NCBI GenBank assembly: GCA_014805015.1
Contig: JAAUYQ010000093.1
Span: 62,001 to 126,000, forward strand
Reading direction: 5' to 3'
Origin: Clostridia bacterium
Lineage (GTDB): Bacteria > Bacillota > Clostridia > Christensenellales > Christensenellaceae
Length of the DNA stretch: 64,000 nucleotides
Of this stretch, positions 25,128 to 34,260 are shown piece after piece. The translations under genes were made by a program, and so were the position numbers. Position 1 is the stretch's first letter, and every line of letters starts with the position of its first letter. The notes beneath the pieces were generated by a model. That model worked only from the letters and a program-made list of their open reading frames with translations. It was not told where the DNA came from and searched no databases.

Positions 25128-25638
25128 AGATGCCGATCTCTTCAAGGCGGTCCGCGTTGAGCACAATCCGCCGCCCGGCAATATCCCGTTCGGCAAACAC
25201 GTCTTCGACAGCCGGAAACATCAGCCGTCCGCCGTCCTCAAGCTCCACAACATAGATGTCCTTGGTGCCCGTCTGCAGAATCTCGCCCAGGGATCCGAGC
25301 TGCCTGCCGTCCAGAAAGACCGGCAGGCCGACGAGATCACTGATATAGTAGGCGCCCTCCGGCAGCGGGGCCGCATGGGCACGGTCGATGAAGAAAGTGC
25401 GTCCGCGCAGCTTTTCGGCCTGATCGCGGTCGTGAACACCCTCCAGAAACAGGAAGCCGCAGCGGCCGTCTGTGCGGGCCCGCCTGACGGCGACTGGTAC
25501 GTAGGCGCCGTCTTCCTCAAAATAGACAGCCTCAAGATCCGACACGCGGCCGGGATCATCCGTATAAAGTTCGGCCTTGATCTCTCCTTTGATACCCTGC
25601 GGCTTTAAGACCCGTCCCAGCTCGAAAAACTCCGTCAT
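25117..25638 (-). CDS. rimM: Ribosome maturation factor RimM
   Basis: 173 residues. The N-terminal beta-barrel starts [15 protein letters not shown] and the C-terminal PRC domain includes [12 protein letters not shown] and [14 protein letters not shown]. RimM assists assembly of the 30S head around S19. It overlaps khpA by four bases at its start and trmD at its end, so it is within the rpsP operon. Confidence 0.95.
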   Translation of the reverse strand: MTEFFELGRVLKPQGIKGEIKAELYTDDPGRVSDLEAVYFEEDGAYVPVAVRRARTDGRCGFLFLEGVHDRDQAEKLRGRTFFIDRAHAAPLPEGAYYISDLVGLPVFLDGRQLGSLGEILQTGTKDIYVVELEDGGRLMFPAVEDVFAERDIAGRRIVLNADRLEEIGIYDL

Positions 25639-25862
25639 ACGATCTCAACGATATACTTCTTTGGAGATCTCAGCGAGCCGGCCTTGACGAGCGTGCGGAT
25701 GGCCTTGGCAATCCGGCCCTGTCTGCCGATAATCCTGCCCATATCGTCAGGTGCCACTGTCACTTCCAGCAGGAGCACATCGTCCTCGTCCTTCTCCGTG
25801 ACACGAACCTGGTCGGGATCGTCCACCAGATGCCTGGCGATGTATTCCACGAGCTCACGCAT
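25635..25862 (-). CDS. khpA: KH domain RNA-binding protein KhpA (YlqC)
   Basis: 75 residues with one KH domain. The GXXG loop is in MGRIIGRQGRIAKAIRTLVKA (GRQG). In other Firmicutes KhpA works with KhpB in RNA binding tied to cell elongation and division. Gene order rpsP-khpA-rimM is conserved. Confidence 0.93.
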   Translation of the reverse strand: MRELVEYIARHLVDDPDQVRVTEKDEDDVLLLEVTVAPDDMGRIIGRQGRIAKAIRTLVKAGSLRSPKKYIVEIV

Positions 25863-25873
25863 TGAACGTTCTC

Positions 25874-26113
25874 CTAGTCAATTGCACCGCTTTTTTTGAG
25901 CAGCTGTCTGGCTGTGTCCGTCGGCTGGGCCCCTTTGCTGAGCCAGTCCCGGGCGCGCTCATTATCCAGTTTGAGATCCTTGCTGAGCGGGTTGTAATAA
26001 CCAAGCTCCTCGATGTTCCTGCCGTCACGCGGGGCCCGCTCGTCTGCAACCACCATCCGGTAGAACGGATCCTTCTTCCTGCCCATGCGCTTCAGTCTGA
26101 TCTTGACAGCCAT
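25874..26113 (-). CDS. rpsP: 30S ribosomal protein S16
   Basis: 79 residues beginning [20 protein letters not shown], the S16 signature. Conserved [18 protein letters not shown] follows. It binds 16S rRNA early in 30S assembly. It lies 28 bases after ffh and 11 bases before khpA, in the usual ylxM-ffh-rpsP order. Confidence 0.97.
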   Translation of the reverse strand: MAVKIRLKRMGRKKDPFYRMVVADERAPRDGRNIEELGYYNPLSKDLKLDNERARDWLSKGAQPTDTARQLLKKSGAID

Positions 26114-26141
26114 TTTCTCCTCCTTAACGTCCTGCCGCCTC

Positions 26142-27458
26142 CTAGAACGGGAGACGGATCCTGCCCCGGCGTCTCGCGCCCTTCCCGGTAAACTGCTTCA
26201 GCATCTTTTTCATCTGTCCGAACTGCGTCAGCAGCCGGTTGACATCCTGAATGCTCATACCGGATCCTGCCGCAATGCGGCGGCGCCGCGAACCATTGAT
26301 GATCTGCGGATTGCGGCGCTCCTCCACGGTCATGGAGCGCACGATCGCCTTTGTCCGCTCAAGCTGCCGCTCGTCCACAGTCAGGCCCTTCAGCTTCGCG
26401 CCGCCCGGGATCATCCCCAGAATGTCCTGCATTGACCCCATCTCAGAAATCTGTTCCATCTGGTCGAGGAAGTCCTCAAGCGTCAGCTGCTCGCGGGAGA
26501 TCTTTTTCTGCAGCTCAAGCGCTTTCTTTTCCTCAAAAGCGTCTTCAGCCTTCTCAATCAGTGTGAGCACATCGCCCATACCGAGAATCCGTGAGGCCAT
26601 GCGGTCCGGATAGAACGGCTCCATATCGGTCAGTTTCTCGCCGGTCCCCACAAACTTGATTGGTTTGCCGGTCACGGCGCGCACCGACATGGCGGCACCC
26701 CCACGGGTGTCACCGTCGATTTTCGTCAGGATCACCCCGTCAATGCCGACCTGCTGGTCAAAAGCCGAGGCAGCATTCACGGCATCCTGCCCGGTCATGG
26801 AGTCGAGCACCAGCAGCGTCTCAGTGGGATGCGCATCTGCCTTGAGCTCCACAAGTTCCTGCATCATGCCGTCATCGACGTGCAGACGACCGGCTGTATC
26901 CACGATGATGACATCGTTCGCGTGGCGGGCGGCGTATTCCGTCGCCTCATGATAGATCCGCCGCGGGTCATCCTGTCCGAGGTCGAACACATCCACGCCG
27001 GCCTGCTCGCCGACCACATGCAGCTGCCTGACAGCAGCCGGGCGGTAGACGTCGCAGGCAACAAGGAGCGGCGAGCGGCCCTGCTTTTTGAACTGGCTGG
27101 CCAGCTTACCGCAGAACGTCGTCTTGCCGGCACCCTGCAGGCCCATCATCATGATGACCGTCGGACTTGCATTGCGCAGGCCGGTCTGATGACCGCCGAG
27201 CAGCTCTGTCATTTCGTCACGGACAATCTTGATTACCTGCTGGCCGGGCGTCAGGGACTCCAGTACCTTCTCGCCCATAGCCTCCTCGGAGACTTTCTTG
27301 ACGAAATCCTTGACGACTGCATAGTTGACGTCCGCTTCCAGCAGCACCAGTTTGACTTCGCGCATGGCCGCCTTGACATCTGCCTTGGACAGCTTGCCGC
27401 GTGAAGTCAGCTTGCCGAATACGTTCTGCAGTTTTTCCGCGATTCCTTCAAAGGCCAT
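26142..27458 (-). CDS. ffh: Signal recognition particle protein Ffh
   Basis: 438 residues. The NG GTPase has [15 protein letters not shown] (G1), [10 protein letters not shown] (G3) and [12 protein letters not shown] (G4). The C-terminal M domain (about 300-430), with [18 protein letters not shown] and Met-rich helices, binds SRP RNA and signal sequences. It targets membrane and secreted proteins co-translationally. It overlaps ylxM by 11 bases. The SRP RNA gene is not in this window. Confidence 0.97.
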   Translation of the reverse strand: MAFEGIAEKLQNVFGKLTSRGKLSKADVKAAMREVKLVLLEADVNYAVVKDFVKKVSEEAMGEKVLESLTPGQQVIKIVRDEMTELLGGHQTGLRNASPTVIMMMGLQGAGKTTFCGKLASQFKKQGRSPLLVACDVYRPAAVRQLHVVGEQAGVDVFDLGQDDPRRIYHEATEYAARHANDVIIVDTAGRLHVDDGMMQELVELKADAHPTETLLVLDSMTGQDAVNAASAFDQQVGIDGVILTKIDGDTRGGAAMSVRAVTGKPIKFVGTGEKLTDMEPFYPDRMASRILGMGDVLTLIEKAEDAFEEKKALELQKKISREQLTLEDFLDQMEQISEMGSMQDILGMIPGGAKLKGLTVDERQLERTKAIVRSMTVEERRNPQIINGSRRRRIAAGSGMSIQDVNRLLTQFGQMKKMLKQFTGKGARRRGRIRLPF

Positions 27459-27702
27459 CTGCTTCCCCTCTCACCAGTCCCAGGCCGTTCTCGCACTGCA
27501 TAAGCCGGCGGCGCGCCCGGCCGAGTGTGTCTGCCACGGCCTGCCGCGTCGTGTTGGAGAGCGCCGCTATCTCACCCAGGGAAAGATCCTCGTGATAGTA
27601 GAGATCAAAAACCTCGGACTGCCGCGGCGTAAGCATGGCACCGTACGCGTCAAAGTAGAACGTCAGATCGAGGTCCTTCATTCTCCCGCCGCCTTTTTCC
27701 AT
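27448..27702 (-). CDS. ylxM: YlxM family SRP-associated DNA-binding-like protein
   Basis: 84 residues. LTPRQSEVFDLYYHEDLSLGEIA then TTRQAVADTLGRARRRL form a sigma-70 region 4-like helix-turn-helix. YlxM is nearly always encoded before ffh; in streptococci it stimulates SRP GTPase activity. ATG 27702 is preferred because GGAGG lies nine bases upstream; ATG 27681 is a possible internal start. A good promoter and a strong leader hairpin lie just upstream. Confidence 0.92.
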   Translation of the reverse strand: MEKGGGRMKDLDLTFYFDAYGAMLTPRQSEVFDLYYHEDLSLGEIAALSNTTRQAVADTLGRARRRLMQCENGLGLVRGEADGL

Positions 27703-27729
27703 TTTCTGTTTCCTCCGCTTGCAAGCAAA

Positions 27730-27755
27730 GGTGTCAAGGCAGTCCCCTTGACACC
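27730..27755 (-). promoter_or_regulatory. Strong leader hairpin upstream of ylxM-ffh
   Basis: A perfect ten-bp stem GGTGTCAAGG/CCTTGACACC with a six-base loop starts a few bases after the predicted transcription start and ends about 28 bases before the ylxM ATG region. It is followed by TTTGCTTGC, not a full T-run. It may be an attenuator, an mRNA 5' stabiliser or a protein-binding stem. Confidence 0.6.
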
Positions 27756-27761
27756 CGGTCT

Positions 27762-27790
27762 ATTATACGGATCAGAAGACGGGTTTGCAA
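27762..27790 (-). promoter_or_regulatory. Promoter of the ylxM-ffh-rpsP operon
   Basis: -35 TTGCAA (27785-27790), 17-base spacer, -10 TATAAT (27762-27767). The -35 lies inside an inverted repeat CGGGTT-GCA-AACCCG just past the rlmN stop, which might be the end of the rlmN transcript or an operator. Confidence 0.7.
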
Positions 27791-27798
27791 CCCGGTTT

Positions 27799-28821
27799 TC
27801 AGTCCTGGGCGAGACGCCGCTGGCGAAGCTGGCCGCAGGCTCCCTCGATATCGCTTCCCATCGAACGGCGCACGGTGGCACTGATGCCCCTCCTTCCGAG
27901 CGCTTCAGCAAACGCATAGACGCGGCGCTTCGACGGAGCTGCGAGCGAACCGGACGCGTTCAGCGGGATGATATTGACATGGCACGGGAAACCGCCAAGC
28001 AGATCCGTGAGCGCATCGAGGTCGGCATCTGTGTCGTTGACGCCGTCAATCAGGGCATACTCGAACGTGACGCGCCGTCCCGTTTTCTCAAAATACTCGC
28101 GCGCTGCCTGAATAAGCTCCGGAAGCGGATTTGCACGCGCCGACGGCATCAGTTTCTCCCGTTCGTCCTGCCGCGCCGAATGCAGTGAGACGGCCAGTGT
28201 GATCTGCAGATCTTCCTCGGCAAGCCTGCGTATGGCCGGGATGAGTCCGCAGGTCGAGACGGTGAGAGCCCGCTGCGAGATTCCCAGCCCCTCCGGTGAG
28301 GAGGCGAGTCGCACAAACCGCACCAGGTTTTCCTCGTTGGCGAGCGGCTCTCCCATTCCCATGACCACCACGTTGCCGATACGACCCGCGTCGCGCTGGT
28401 CAGCAGCCACGGCCGTAATCTGGGCGAGCATCTCGCCGGCACTCAGGTTTCGCACCAGCCCGTCTTTCGTGGAGGCGCAGAATCGGCAGCCCATGGCGCA
28501 GCCCACCTGGCTTGAGACGCAGACAGAATTGCCGTATTCCTTCGGCAGGAATACCGTTTCGACAGTATTGCCGTCCGGCAGCTCAAACAGATACTTGGTC
28601 GTGCCGTCCGCCGCTGTACGCTTTTCCAGCATCTTCAGGTAGCCTTCGCTGGTCTCACGGCGTAGTTTTTCCCGCAGGGAAGCCGGCAGATCCGACATAC
28701 TCTCGAACGGCACGTTCTGGTAGAGCCATTTGGAAAGCTGTCCCGCCCGGTAGCCCGGCTCCCCCATCTGCGTCAGCGATTCTTTAAGTTCCTGCGGATT
28801 TTTTCCCAGCAGTGTCTGCAT
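27799..28821 (-). CDS. rlmN: Dual-specificity RNA methyltransferase RlmN
   Basis: 340 residues, radical-SAM enzyme methylating C2 of A2503 in 23S rRNA and A37 in some tRNAs. The cluster motif is CAMGCRFCAS (CX3CX2C), and VVMGMGEPLANEENL is the SAM-binding GEP block. STCGLIPAIRRLA and SLHSARQDEREKLMP are family stretches. The start lies 38 bases inside the end of rsmB, suggesting coupling. Confidence 0.96.
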   Translation of the reverse strand: MQTLLGKNPQELKESLTQMGEPGYRAGQLSKWLYQNVPFESMSDLPASLREKLRRETSEGYLKMLEKRTAADGTTKYLFELPDGNTVETVFLPKEYGNSVCVSSQVGCAMGCRFCASTKDGLVRNLSAGEMLAQITAVAADQRDAGRIGNVVVMGMGEPLANEENLVRFVRLASSPEGLGISQRALTVSTCGLIPAIRRLAEEDLQITLAVSLHSARQDEREKLMPSARANPLPELIQAAREYFEKTGRRVTFEYALIDGVNDTDADLDALTDLLGGFPCHVNIIPLNASGSLAAPSKRRVYAFAEALGRRGISATVRRSMGSDIEGACGQLRQRRLAQD

Positions 28822-30100
28822 GTTTCACGAACCTCGCGATAAAGAACCCGTCGACGTTGTCGATAGGAGGCAGCAGCTGCACCCATCCCGGAATGCCCCG
28901 TTCCCCGATTCTGCCTGGCAGCAGGTCTGCCAGGCTGGACTGACTGAATTCCGGATGCGTGCGGGCAAACCAGAGCGCATTCTCCTGGTTTTCCATATCG
29001 TCCATCGTGCAGGTTGAATAAATGAGAACGCCGCCCGGCGCCACGCATCCGGCAGCGCTTTTCAGGATCCGGCGCTGAATCTCAGCCAGTTCTTCCAGGT
29101 CTTTCTGCTTCTTGAAGATCTTCAGATCCGGCTTGCGGTACAGCAGCCCCAGCGCGCTGCAGGGCGCGTCGACGAGCACAACGTCAAAGACCTCCTGCCA
29201 CTCCGGATGCGGCGCTCCCGCATCCGTGCACAGCGTGCGCACATTGCTGAGACCAAGCCTGGCTGCTGTTTCCTCGATGAGACTGACCCGGTGCTCGTGC
29301 AGGTCGCAGGCTGTGACCTGCCCGGGGAACGCGAGCTGTGCGGCATAGGCTGTCTTGCCGCCGGGAGCCGCGCACAGATCGAGAACCCGGTCTCCGGGCC
29401 TGATGCCGGCTGCCCGCACACACATCATCGAAGACTCGCTCTGTGCTGTGATCTCACCGTTCTTAAATGCCGGCATCCGGTCGAGCCGTTCGGCGCCGCG
29501 AATGTAAGCGGCATCGTCAAGGTAGATACCCGGCTCGTAGGGCACCGGTCCCTGCGGCGGGTGGACGAGCCGGATGCCGGTGAGATCATGACTGCGGTGG
29601 TACGACAGCAGCTTTTCCGTCAGGTCCGGGCCGTACTGGCGCAGGAAATACCGGCAGATCCACAGCGGGTAGCTGTAGCGCACGTGCAGGTAGCGGGTGA
29701 AGTCGGCGCGGGCGTCCGGGTAGCGGACATCGTCTTTTGTGCGTACCACGTTGCGCAGCACAGCATTGACAAAATTCCTGGCGCGGGGCTGGATCGCAGC
29801 TGCCAGCTTCACGCTTTCGTTGACCGCCGCATGATCAGCGACGCCGTTCATTTCCAGGATCTGAGCCGCGCCTATGCGCAGCACTGTCAGGAGCTCCGGA
29901 TCCGTTCTGTCCGGTTTGATGAAGCGGCCCAGAACATAATTGATCTTGTAGTAGTTCTCCAGTACTGCACTGACGAGTGCCGTCACGAAGCGCTGCTTCT
30001 GCGGTTCGTCAAAATGGTATTTCTTGAGCGCCAGATGCAGATACTCGTGTCTTTCTGTCACGGAAAACAGTATCCGGAAGGCCGCCTGCCGTGCGTTCAT
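28784..30100 (-). CDS. rsmB: 16S rRNA (cytosine-967-C5)-methyltransferase
   Basis: 438 residues. A NusB-like RNA-binding domain (about 1-140) precedes the Rossmann methyltransferase. DLCAAPGGKTAYAAQ binds SAM, DAPCSALG carries one active cysteine and STCTMDDMENQENA carries the catalytic cysteine. The start overlaps the fmt stop (ATGA), the common def-fmt-rsmB-rlmN series. Confidence 0.95.
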   Translation of the reverse strand: MNARQAAFRILFSVTERHEYLHLALKKYHFDEPQKQRFVTALVSAVLENYYKINYVLGRFIKPDRTDPELLTVLRIGAAQILEMNGVADHAAVNESVKLAAAIQPRARNFVNAVLRNVVRTKDDVRYPDARADFTRYLHVRYSYPLWICRYFLRQYGPDLTEKLLSYHRSHDLTGIRLVHPPQGPVPYEPGIYLDDAAYIRGAERLDRMPAFKNGEITAQSESSMMCVRAAGIRPGDRVLDLCAAPGGKTAYAAQLAFPGQVTACDLHEHRVSLIEETAARLGLSNVRTLCTDAGAPHPEWQEVFDVVLVDAPCSALGLLYRKPDLKIFKKQKDLEELAEIQRRILKSAAGCVAPGGVLIYSTCTMDDMENQENALWFARTHPEFSQSSLADLLPGRIGERGIPGWVQLLPPIDNVDGFFIARFVKHADTAGKKSAGT

Positions 30101-31050
30101 ACGCGCGCCTCCCGCACCCGATCCGCTCCGATCCCGCGGCCGCGCAGCGAGTCCGCTGCTCTCATCCTTCTCGAGCCGGGCCGCTTTATCTCATCCAGCG
30201 ATACCAGCCCGTCACGGGCCGCAATCACGAGCCCCTGTTTCGGATCCCGGAAGACAATCTCGCCCGGTTTTCCCTGCCCTTCCCGCCGCGACGCCGCAAA
30301 AACGCGGATCCGTTCACCTTCGGGCAGCACGATGTATGCACCCGGAGACGGCGCGAGCGCCCGGATGAAATTGAGGACTTCTCTGGTGGAATGATTCCAG
30401 TCGATCTCTCCGAATCCTTTCGGCAGCACTGGATAGTAGGACGCCTCCGCTTCTGCCTGCGGGTGGTCGCTGAGCGTGCCCTCAAGCAGTTTCACCAGCG
30501 TGCGCTCAAGCGTCTTCGCGCCAAGCTGACTCAGCCTGCTCATGAGCTCCCCGCCTGTCATGTCCGGCCCGACAGAAACGCTGTCCTGCTCAAGCACAGG
30601 TCCGGCATCCAGAGCCTCTACGGTACGCATAGTCGATACGCCGGCGGTCTCTTCCCCGTTTATGAGGCTCCACACGACCGGAGAAGCGCCCCGGTAGGCG
30701 GGCAGAAGGGAAGCATGCACATTGATGCATCCGAGCGCCGGAATATCCAGGATCTCCTGCGAGAGAATCTGCCCGTAGGCAGCCGTGATCATCAGATTAC
30801 AGCCCAGAGCGCGCAGGCGGGAGGTATTTTCCTCGCTCCTCAGCTTTTCCGGCTGCCAGACGGGCACGCCGTGCTCCAGCGCCCAGGTCTTGACTGGCGG
30901 CGGGCTCAGCCGGTGACCGCGGCCGGCCGGCCTGTCAGGCTGCGTGATCACCTGGATAAGTCCAAAGTCCTCCTCAAAGAGCATGCTGAGGGACGGCAGG
31001 GCAAATTCCGGCGTCCCCAGAAAGGCAATTCGCAGGTCACTCCGCCTCAT
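30097..31050 (-). CDS. fmt: Methionyl-tRNA formyltransferase
   Basis: 317 residues. It formylates initiator Met-tRNA with 10-formyl-THF. The catalytic Asn and His are in INVHASLLPAYRGASP, and the conserved Asp is in DAGPVLEQ. The C-terminal domain (about 210-317) binds tRNA. ATG 31050 gives the family start RRSDLRIAFLGTPEFALP; the longer frame overlaps def further. Formyl groups are later removed by the deformylases encoded immediately upstream. Confidence 0.96.
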   Translation of the reverse strand: MRRSDLRIAFLGTPEFALPSLSMLFEEDFGLIQVITQPDRPAGRGHRLSPPPVKTWALEHGVPVWQPEKLRSEENTSRLRALGCNLMITAAYGQILSQEILDIPALGCINVHASLLPAYRGASPVVWSLINGEETAGVSTMRTVEALDAGPVLEQDSVSVGPDMTGGELMSRLSQLGAKTLERTLVKLLEGTLSDHPQAEAEASYYPVLPKGFGEIDWNHSTREVLNFIRALAPSPGAYIVLPEGERIRVFAASRREGQGKPGEIVFRDPKQGLVIAARDGLVSLDEIKRPGSRRMRAADSLRGRGIGADRVREARV

Positions 31051-31510
31051 CTGCCGGCTCATCCTCCACCCACTCAACTACCTTGTCGACGAACAGTACG
31101 CCATCGAGGTGATCGATCTCGTGCGCGAGCACGCGGGCCAGCAGGCCGGTCCCCACGTACTCTTTTTCCTGGCCGTTGCGGTCAAGAGCCCGCACCACAA
31201 TCTTTTCCGGCCGCAGCACGTAACCGCGCTCGTCCCCAAACGAGAGGCAGCCTTCCTTTTCCCGCTGCTGTCCCTCCTGGCTGACAATGACCGGATTGAT
31301 CAGTTCCATGATGCCGTCTCCGACGTCCAGAACCACGATACGCCGGAAAACGCCGATCTGCGGAGCGGCCAGACCGACGCCGCGCTCTTCGTACATCGTC
31401 TGGCCCATGTCATCAAGCACATCCAGGATGTGCTGATTGATCTTTCGCACCGGCCGCGACGTCGACCGCAGACGCGGGTTGGTTCCTTCCAGTATTGTCT
31501 TATGCGCCAC
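31037..31510 (-). CDS. def: Peptide deformylase, second tandem copy
   Basis: 157 residues with all three iron-site motifs: GVGLAAPQIG, EGCLSFGDERG and HEIDHLDG. It removes N-formyl from new proteins. GTG 31510 is chosen: AGAGGAAA precedes it, and it follows the family start AHKTILEGTNPRLR. The frame open to 31681 overlaps the first deformylase gene and is not used. It overlaps that gene by 11 bases and fmt by 14. About half of the visible residues match the upstream copy, so this is an old tandem duplication. Confidence 0.94.
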   Translation of the reverse strand: MAHKTILEGTNPRLRSTSRPVRKINQHILDVLDDMGQTMYEERGVGLAAPQIGVFRRIVVLDVGDGIMELINPVIVSQEGQQREKEGCLSFGDERGYVLRPEKIVVRALDRNGQEKEYVGTGLLARVLAHEIDHLDGVLFVDKVVEWVEDEPADEAE

Positions 31511-32009
31511 TGCCGTTTTCCTCTTCCGGAGCGTCCGGTTCGCCGTCAGGTTCCTCATCGGAACGCCAGCGCACGACCTTATCGATAAACAGAATGCCGT
31601 CCAGATGATCCAGTTCATGCGCAAAGGCCTGGGCGAGCAGTCCCTCACCCTCATAGGTACGCTCTTCGCCGCTGCGGTCAAGAGCGCGTACAGTCACCCG
31701 CGTGGGGCGGATCACATCGCCGACCTGTCCGGGAAAAGACAGGCAGCCTTCGACGCGCTGCTCCTCGCCTTCCTGGGAGATGATCTCGGGGTTGATCAGC
31801 TCAAGCGGATCCTGATCCTCGATCTCAATCACCACCAGACGGCGGTTGACGCCTACCTGGGGCGCCGCCAGTCCAACGCCCTCGGCGCTGCGCAGCGTTT
31901 CGAGCATATCATCCAGAATCTCCAGTACGTGCGGCGTAATCTCCCGCACCGGCTTGGCAGTCATGCGCAGCCGGGGATTCGAACCCTGAAAAATATTCCT
32001 GATTGCCAA
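31500..32009 (-). CDS. def: Peptide deformylase, first tandem copy
   Basis: 169 residues with GVGLAAPQVG, EGCLSFPGQVG and HELDHLDGILF, so the metal site is complete. The start is TTG 32009, with AGGAG eight bases upstream, in LAIRNIFQGSNPRLR. The C-terminal tail (RWRSDEEPDGEPDAPEEENG) is acidic and unlike the downstream copy. It sits between priA and the second def. Which copy is the main deformylase cannot be told. Confidence 0.94.
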   Translation of the reverse strand: MAIRNIFQGSNPRLRMTAKPVREITPHVLEILDDMLETLRSAEGVGLAAPQVGVNRRLVVIEIEDQDPLELINPEIISQEGEEQRVEGCLSFPGQVGDVIRPTRVTVRALDRSGEERTYEGEGLLAQAFAHELDHLDGILFIDKVVRWRSDEEPDGEPDAPEEENGSGA

Positions 32010-32044
32010 AGTTGTTGCTCCTAAGTACTCTCTCGCCCGACCGG

Positions 32045-34258
32045 TCAGGACATAGATGCCGGATCGATATCCACGCCGACCAGCACGTTCGGGTAGCGTG
32101 CCTGGCCTGCCAGATCCAGCACCGTGCCGGCCGCAGGCGTTCCCTCCGACCGCAGATGCACCAGAATCTGGTAGCGGTACTGTTCTTTCAGGCGCCGGAT
32201 CGGAGATTCTGACGCCCGCACCTTGATTATATCATCGAGCTCGCCTGCCAGTGCGGTCCGCATTCGGCCGAGAAAATCCCGGGCAGCAAGCGCTGCATCC
32301 TCCTGTCGCGCCGATTGGAACCGGATGAGCAGATACGATCCGTACGGCGGCAGAAACATGCTGCGCCGGTAAGCGCTCTCTTCCTCAAAGAAGGCCGTAT
32401 AATCGTGTCTTGCCGCTGCCTGCACCGCATAATTTCCGGGGCTGTAGGTCTGCACAAGCACACGGCCCTCTCCCTGCCGACCGGCGCGGCCGGCGAGCTG
32501 CGTGATCTGATCAAACGTGCGTTCGGCGCTGCGGAAATCCGGCATGTGCAGCATCGCGTCCACGCCGAGAATCGCAGCCACCGTCACGTGCTCAAAATCA
32601 AAACCCTTCGCAATCATCTGGGTGCCGATCAGGATGTCCGCCTCCCCGTCCCGGAACTGCTCATACGCCCGCAGATGGGCATCGCGCCCGCTCATCGTGT
32701 CGGTGTCCATCCTCAGAATGCGGGCCTGCGGATACAGATGCCGCAGTTCTTCCTCAAGCTGCTGGGTACCGACCCCGAGCCGGGTCAGCCGCGCTGCTCC
32801 GCAGCCCGGACACACGGCCGGAAGCTCCTTGCGTGCTCCGCAGTAGTGGCACTTGAGCATGCCTTCACTCTTGTGGTAGGTCATGGCGACGTCGCAGCTG
32901 TCGCACTGCACTGCCTCACCGCAGGACGGACACATCATCACCGAAGAATAGCCCCGCCGGTTGAGCATGATCATGATCTGCTCGCGCCGGGCGAGGGCTC
33001 CGCGGACCGCCTCATCGAGAGCTGCGGAAATAATGCCGCTGTTGCCGGCACGGTACTCCTCCCGCATGTCGACAATCTCTACCGGGGGCAGCGGCAGGCC
33101 GAACAGCCGGTGCGGCATCTCAAGCAGCGTGTATTTCCCTTCCAGTGCTTCCTTGTAGGTGCGCAGACTCGGCGTGGCACTGCCGGCTATCAGGGCCGCC
33201 CCGCTCAGCGTGCACCGCAGCTCCGCAATTTCCCTGGCCGTGTAGCAGGGATAGCGGTCCGATTTGTAGCTGCTCTCGTGCTCCTCGTCGAGGATGATGA
33301 CGCCAAGATTGTCGAGCGGCGCGAAAACCGCACTGCGCGGCCCGATCACCACCGGCGAAAGACCGCGGCGGACCCGCAGCCACTGTTCGTAACGCTCCGC
33401 GTCCGTGAGCCGCGAGTGAAAAAGGGCGACATCGACGTCCAGACGCCGGCGGATATAGTCATAGGTCTGCGGCGTCAGGGAGATTTCGGGCACCAGCAGA
33501 ATGGCCGTGCGGCCCTGCTCAAGCATACTGCGGATAATGCGGATATAGACTTCTGTCTTGCCGCTGCCGGTAACGCCGTGCAGAAGAAACTTCTGCCGGT
33601 CGGAGTGCAGGATCGTATACAGGGTCGCTTTCTGCTCCCCGCTCAGTTCCCGGGGCTTCTCCGGCGCCGCGGGGGCAGCGCGGCGCTCCAGCAGCTTGGA
33701 AACAGTGTCTTCCCGCATGCGGACGTACTTTTTCTTCAGCAGGGTTTTGACGCTCGAGGCCGGGAGGTCGGCAAGGCGGATTCCCCGGGGCGCCAGCCTG
33801 AGCCGTTCGAGCACCTCGAGCTGCTTGGGGTAGCGCGGCGATCCGTCTTTTTTCAGAAGTGTGCCCACCGCCTGCTCATACTCGGATCCGTGCACGGCCA
33901 GCTCCACGAAGTTCTCGGTCCGTATGGTAGAACGGCCGCCCCGGAGGCGGGACGGCAGAAGCAGGCGCAGTGCCTGCGCCATCGTCGTATGATACGTGGC
34001 AGCCAGATACTCCGCAATGCGGAAATCCTCCGGCCGCAGGGCCGGCATGGCATCGAGCCGCCTGAGGACCGGCCGCAGTTTCCCGGCCGGCACCTCGGTC
34101 GTCTCGCTGAGCGAGACGATCAGTCCCTCTTTCTTCTGCCGGCCGAACGGAACGGCAACACGGCATCCGGCTTCGAGTTCCATCCCCTCCGGCACCAGAT
34201 AATCGAAGACTCGGTCCACGTCCGGATGAGCGATGTCGACAATAACTCGTGCATACAA
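32045..34258 (-). CDS. priA: Primosomal protein N' (replication restart helicase PriA)
   Basis: 737 residues. N-terminal DNA-binding domain, then helicase core with Walker A GVTGSGKTEVYIR and the DEEH box ILDEEHESSYKSD. Paired zinc-binding motifs follow (CPSCGEAVQCDSC, CHYCGARKELPAVCPGC). RMDTDTM and GTQMIAKGFDFEHVT are helicase motifs. It reloads DnaB at stalled forks. The start is TTG 34258, with AAAGGG eight bases upstream; no ATG is in frame near. It follows coaBC by two bases, the usual gmk-rpoZ-coaBC-priA order. Confidence 0.96.
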   Translation of the reverse strand: MYARVIVDIAHPDVDRVFDYLVPEGMELEAGCRVAVPFGRQKKEGLIVSLSETTEVPAGKLRPVLRRLDAMPALRPEDFRIAEYLAATYHTTMAQALRLLLPSRLRGGRSTIRTENFVELAVHGSEYEQAVGTLLKKDGSPRYPKQLEVLERLRLAPRGIRLADLPASSVKTLLKKKYVRMREDTVSKLLERRAAPAAPEKPRELSGEQKATLYTILHSDRQKFLLHGVTGSGKTEVYIRIIRSMLEQGRTAILLVPEISLTPQTYDYIRRRLDVDVALFHSRLTDAERYEQWLRVRRGLSPVVIGPRSAVFAPLDNLGVIILDEEHESSYKSDRYPCYTAREIAELRCTLSGAALIAGSATPSLRTYKEALEGKYTLLEMPHRLFGLPLPPVEIVDMREEYRAGNSGIISAALDEAVRGALARREQIMIMLNRRGYSSVMMCPSCGEAVQCDSCDVAMTYHKSEGMLKCHYCGARKELPAVCPGCGAARLTRLGVGTQQLEEELRHLYPQARILRMDTDTMSGRDAHLRAYEQFRDGEADILIGTQMIAKGFDFEHVTVAAILGVDAMLHMPDFRSAERTFDQITQLAGRAGRQGEGRVLVQTYSPGNYAVQAAARHDYTAFFEEESAYRRSMFLPPYGSYLLIRFQSARQEDAALAARDFLGRMRTALAGELDDIIKVRASESPIRRLKEQYRYQILVHLRSEGTPAAGTVLDLAGQARYPNVLVGVDIDPASMS

Positions 34259-34260
34259 GT

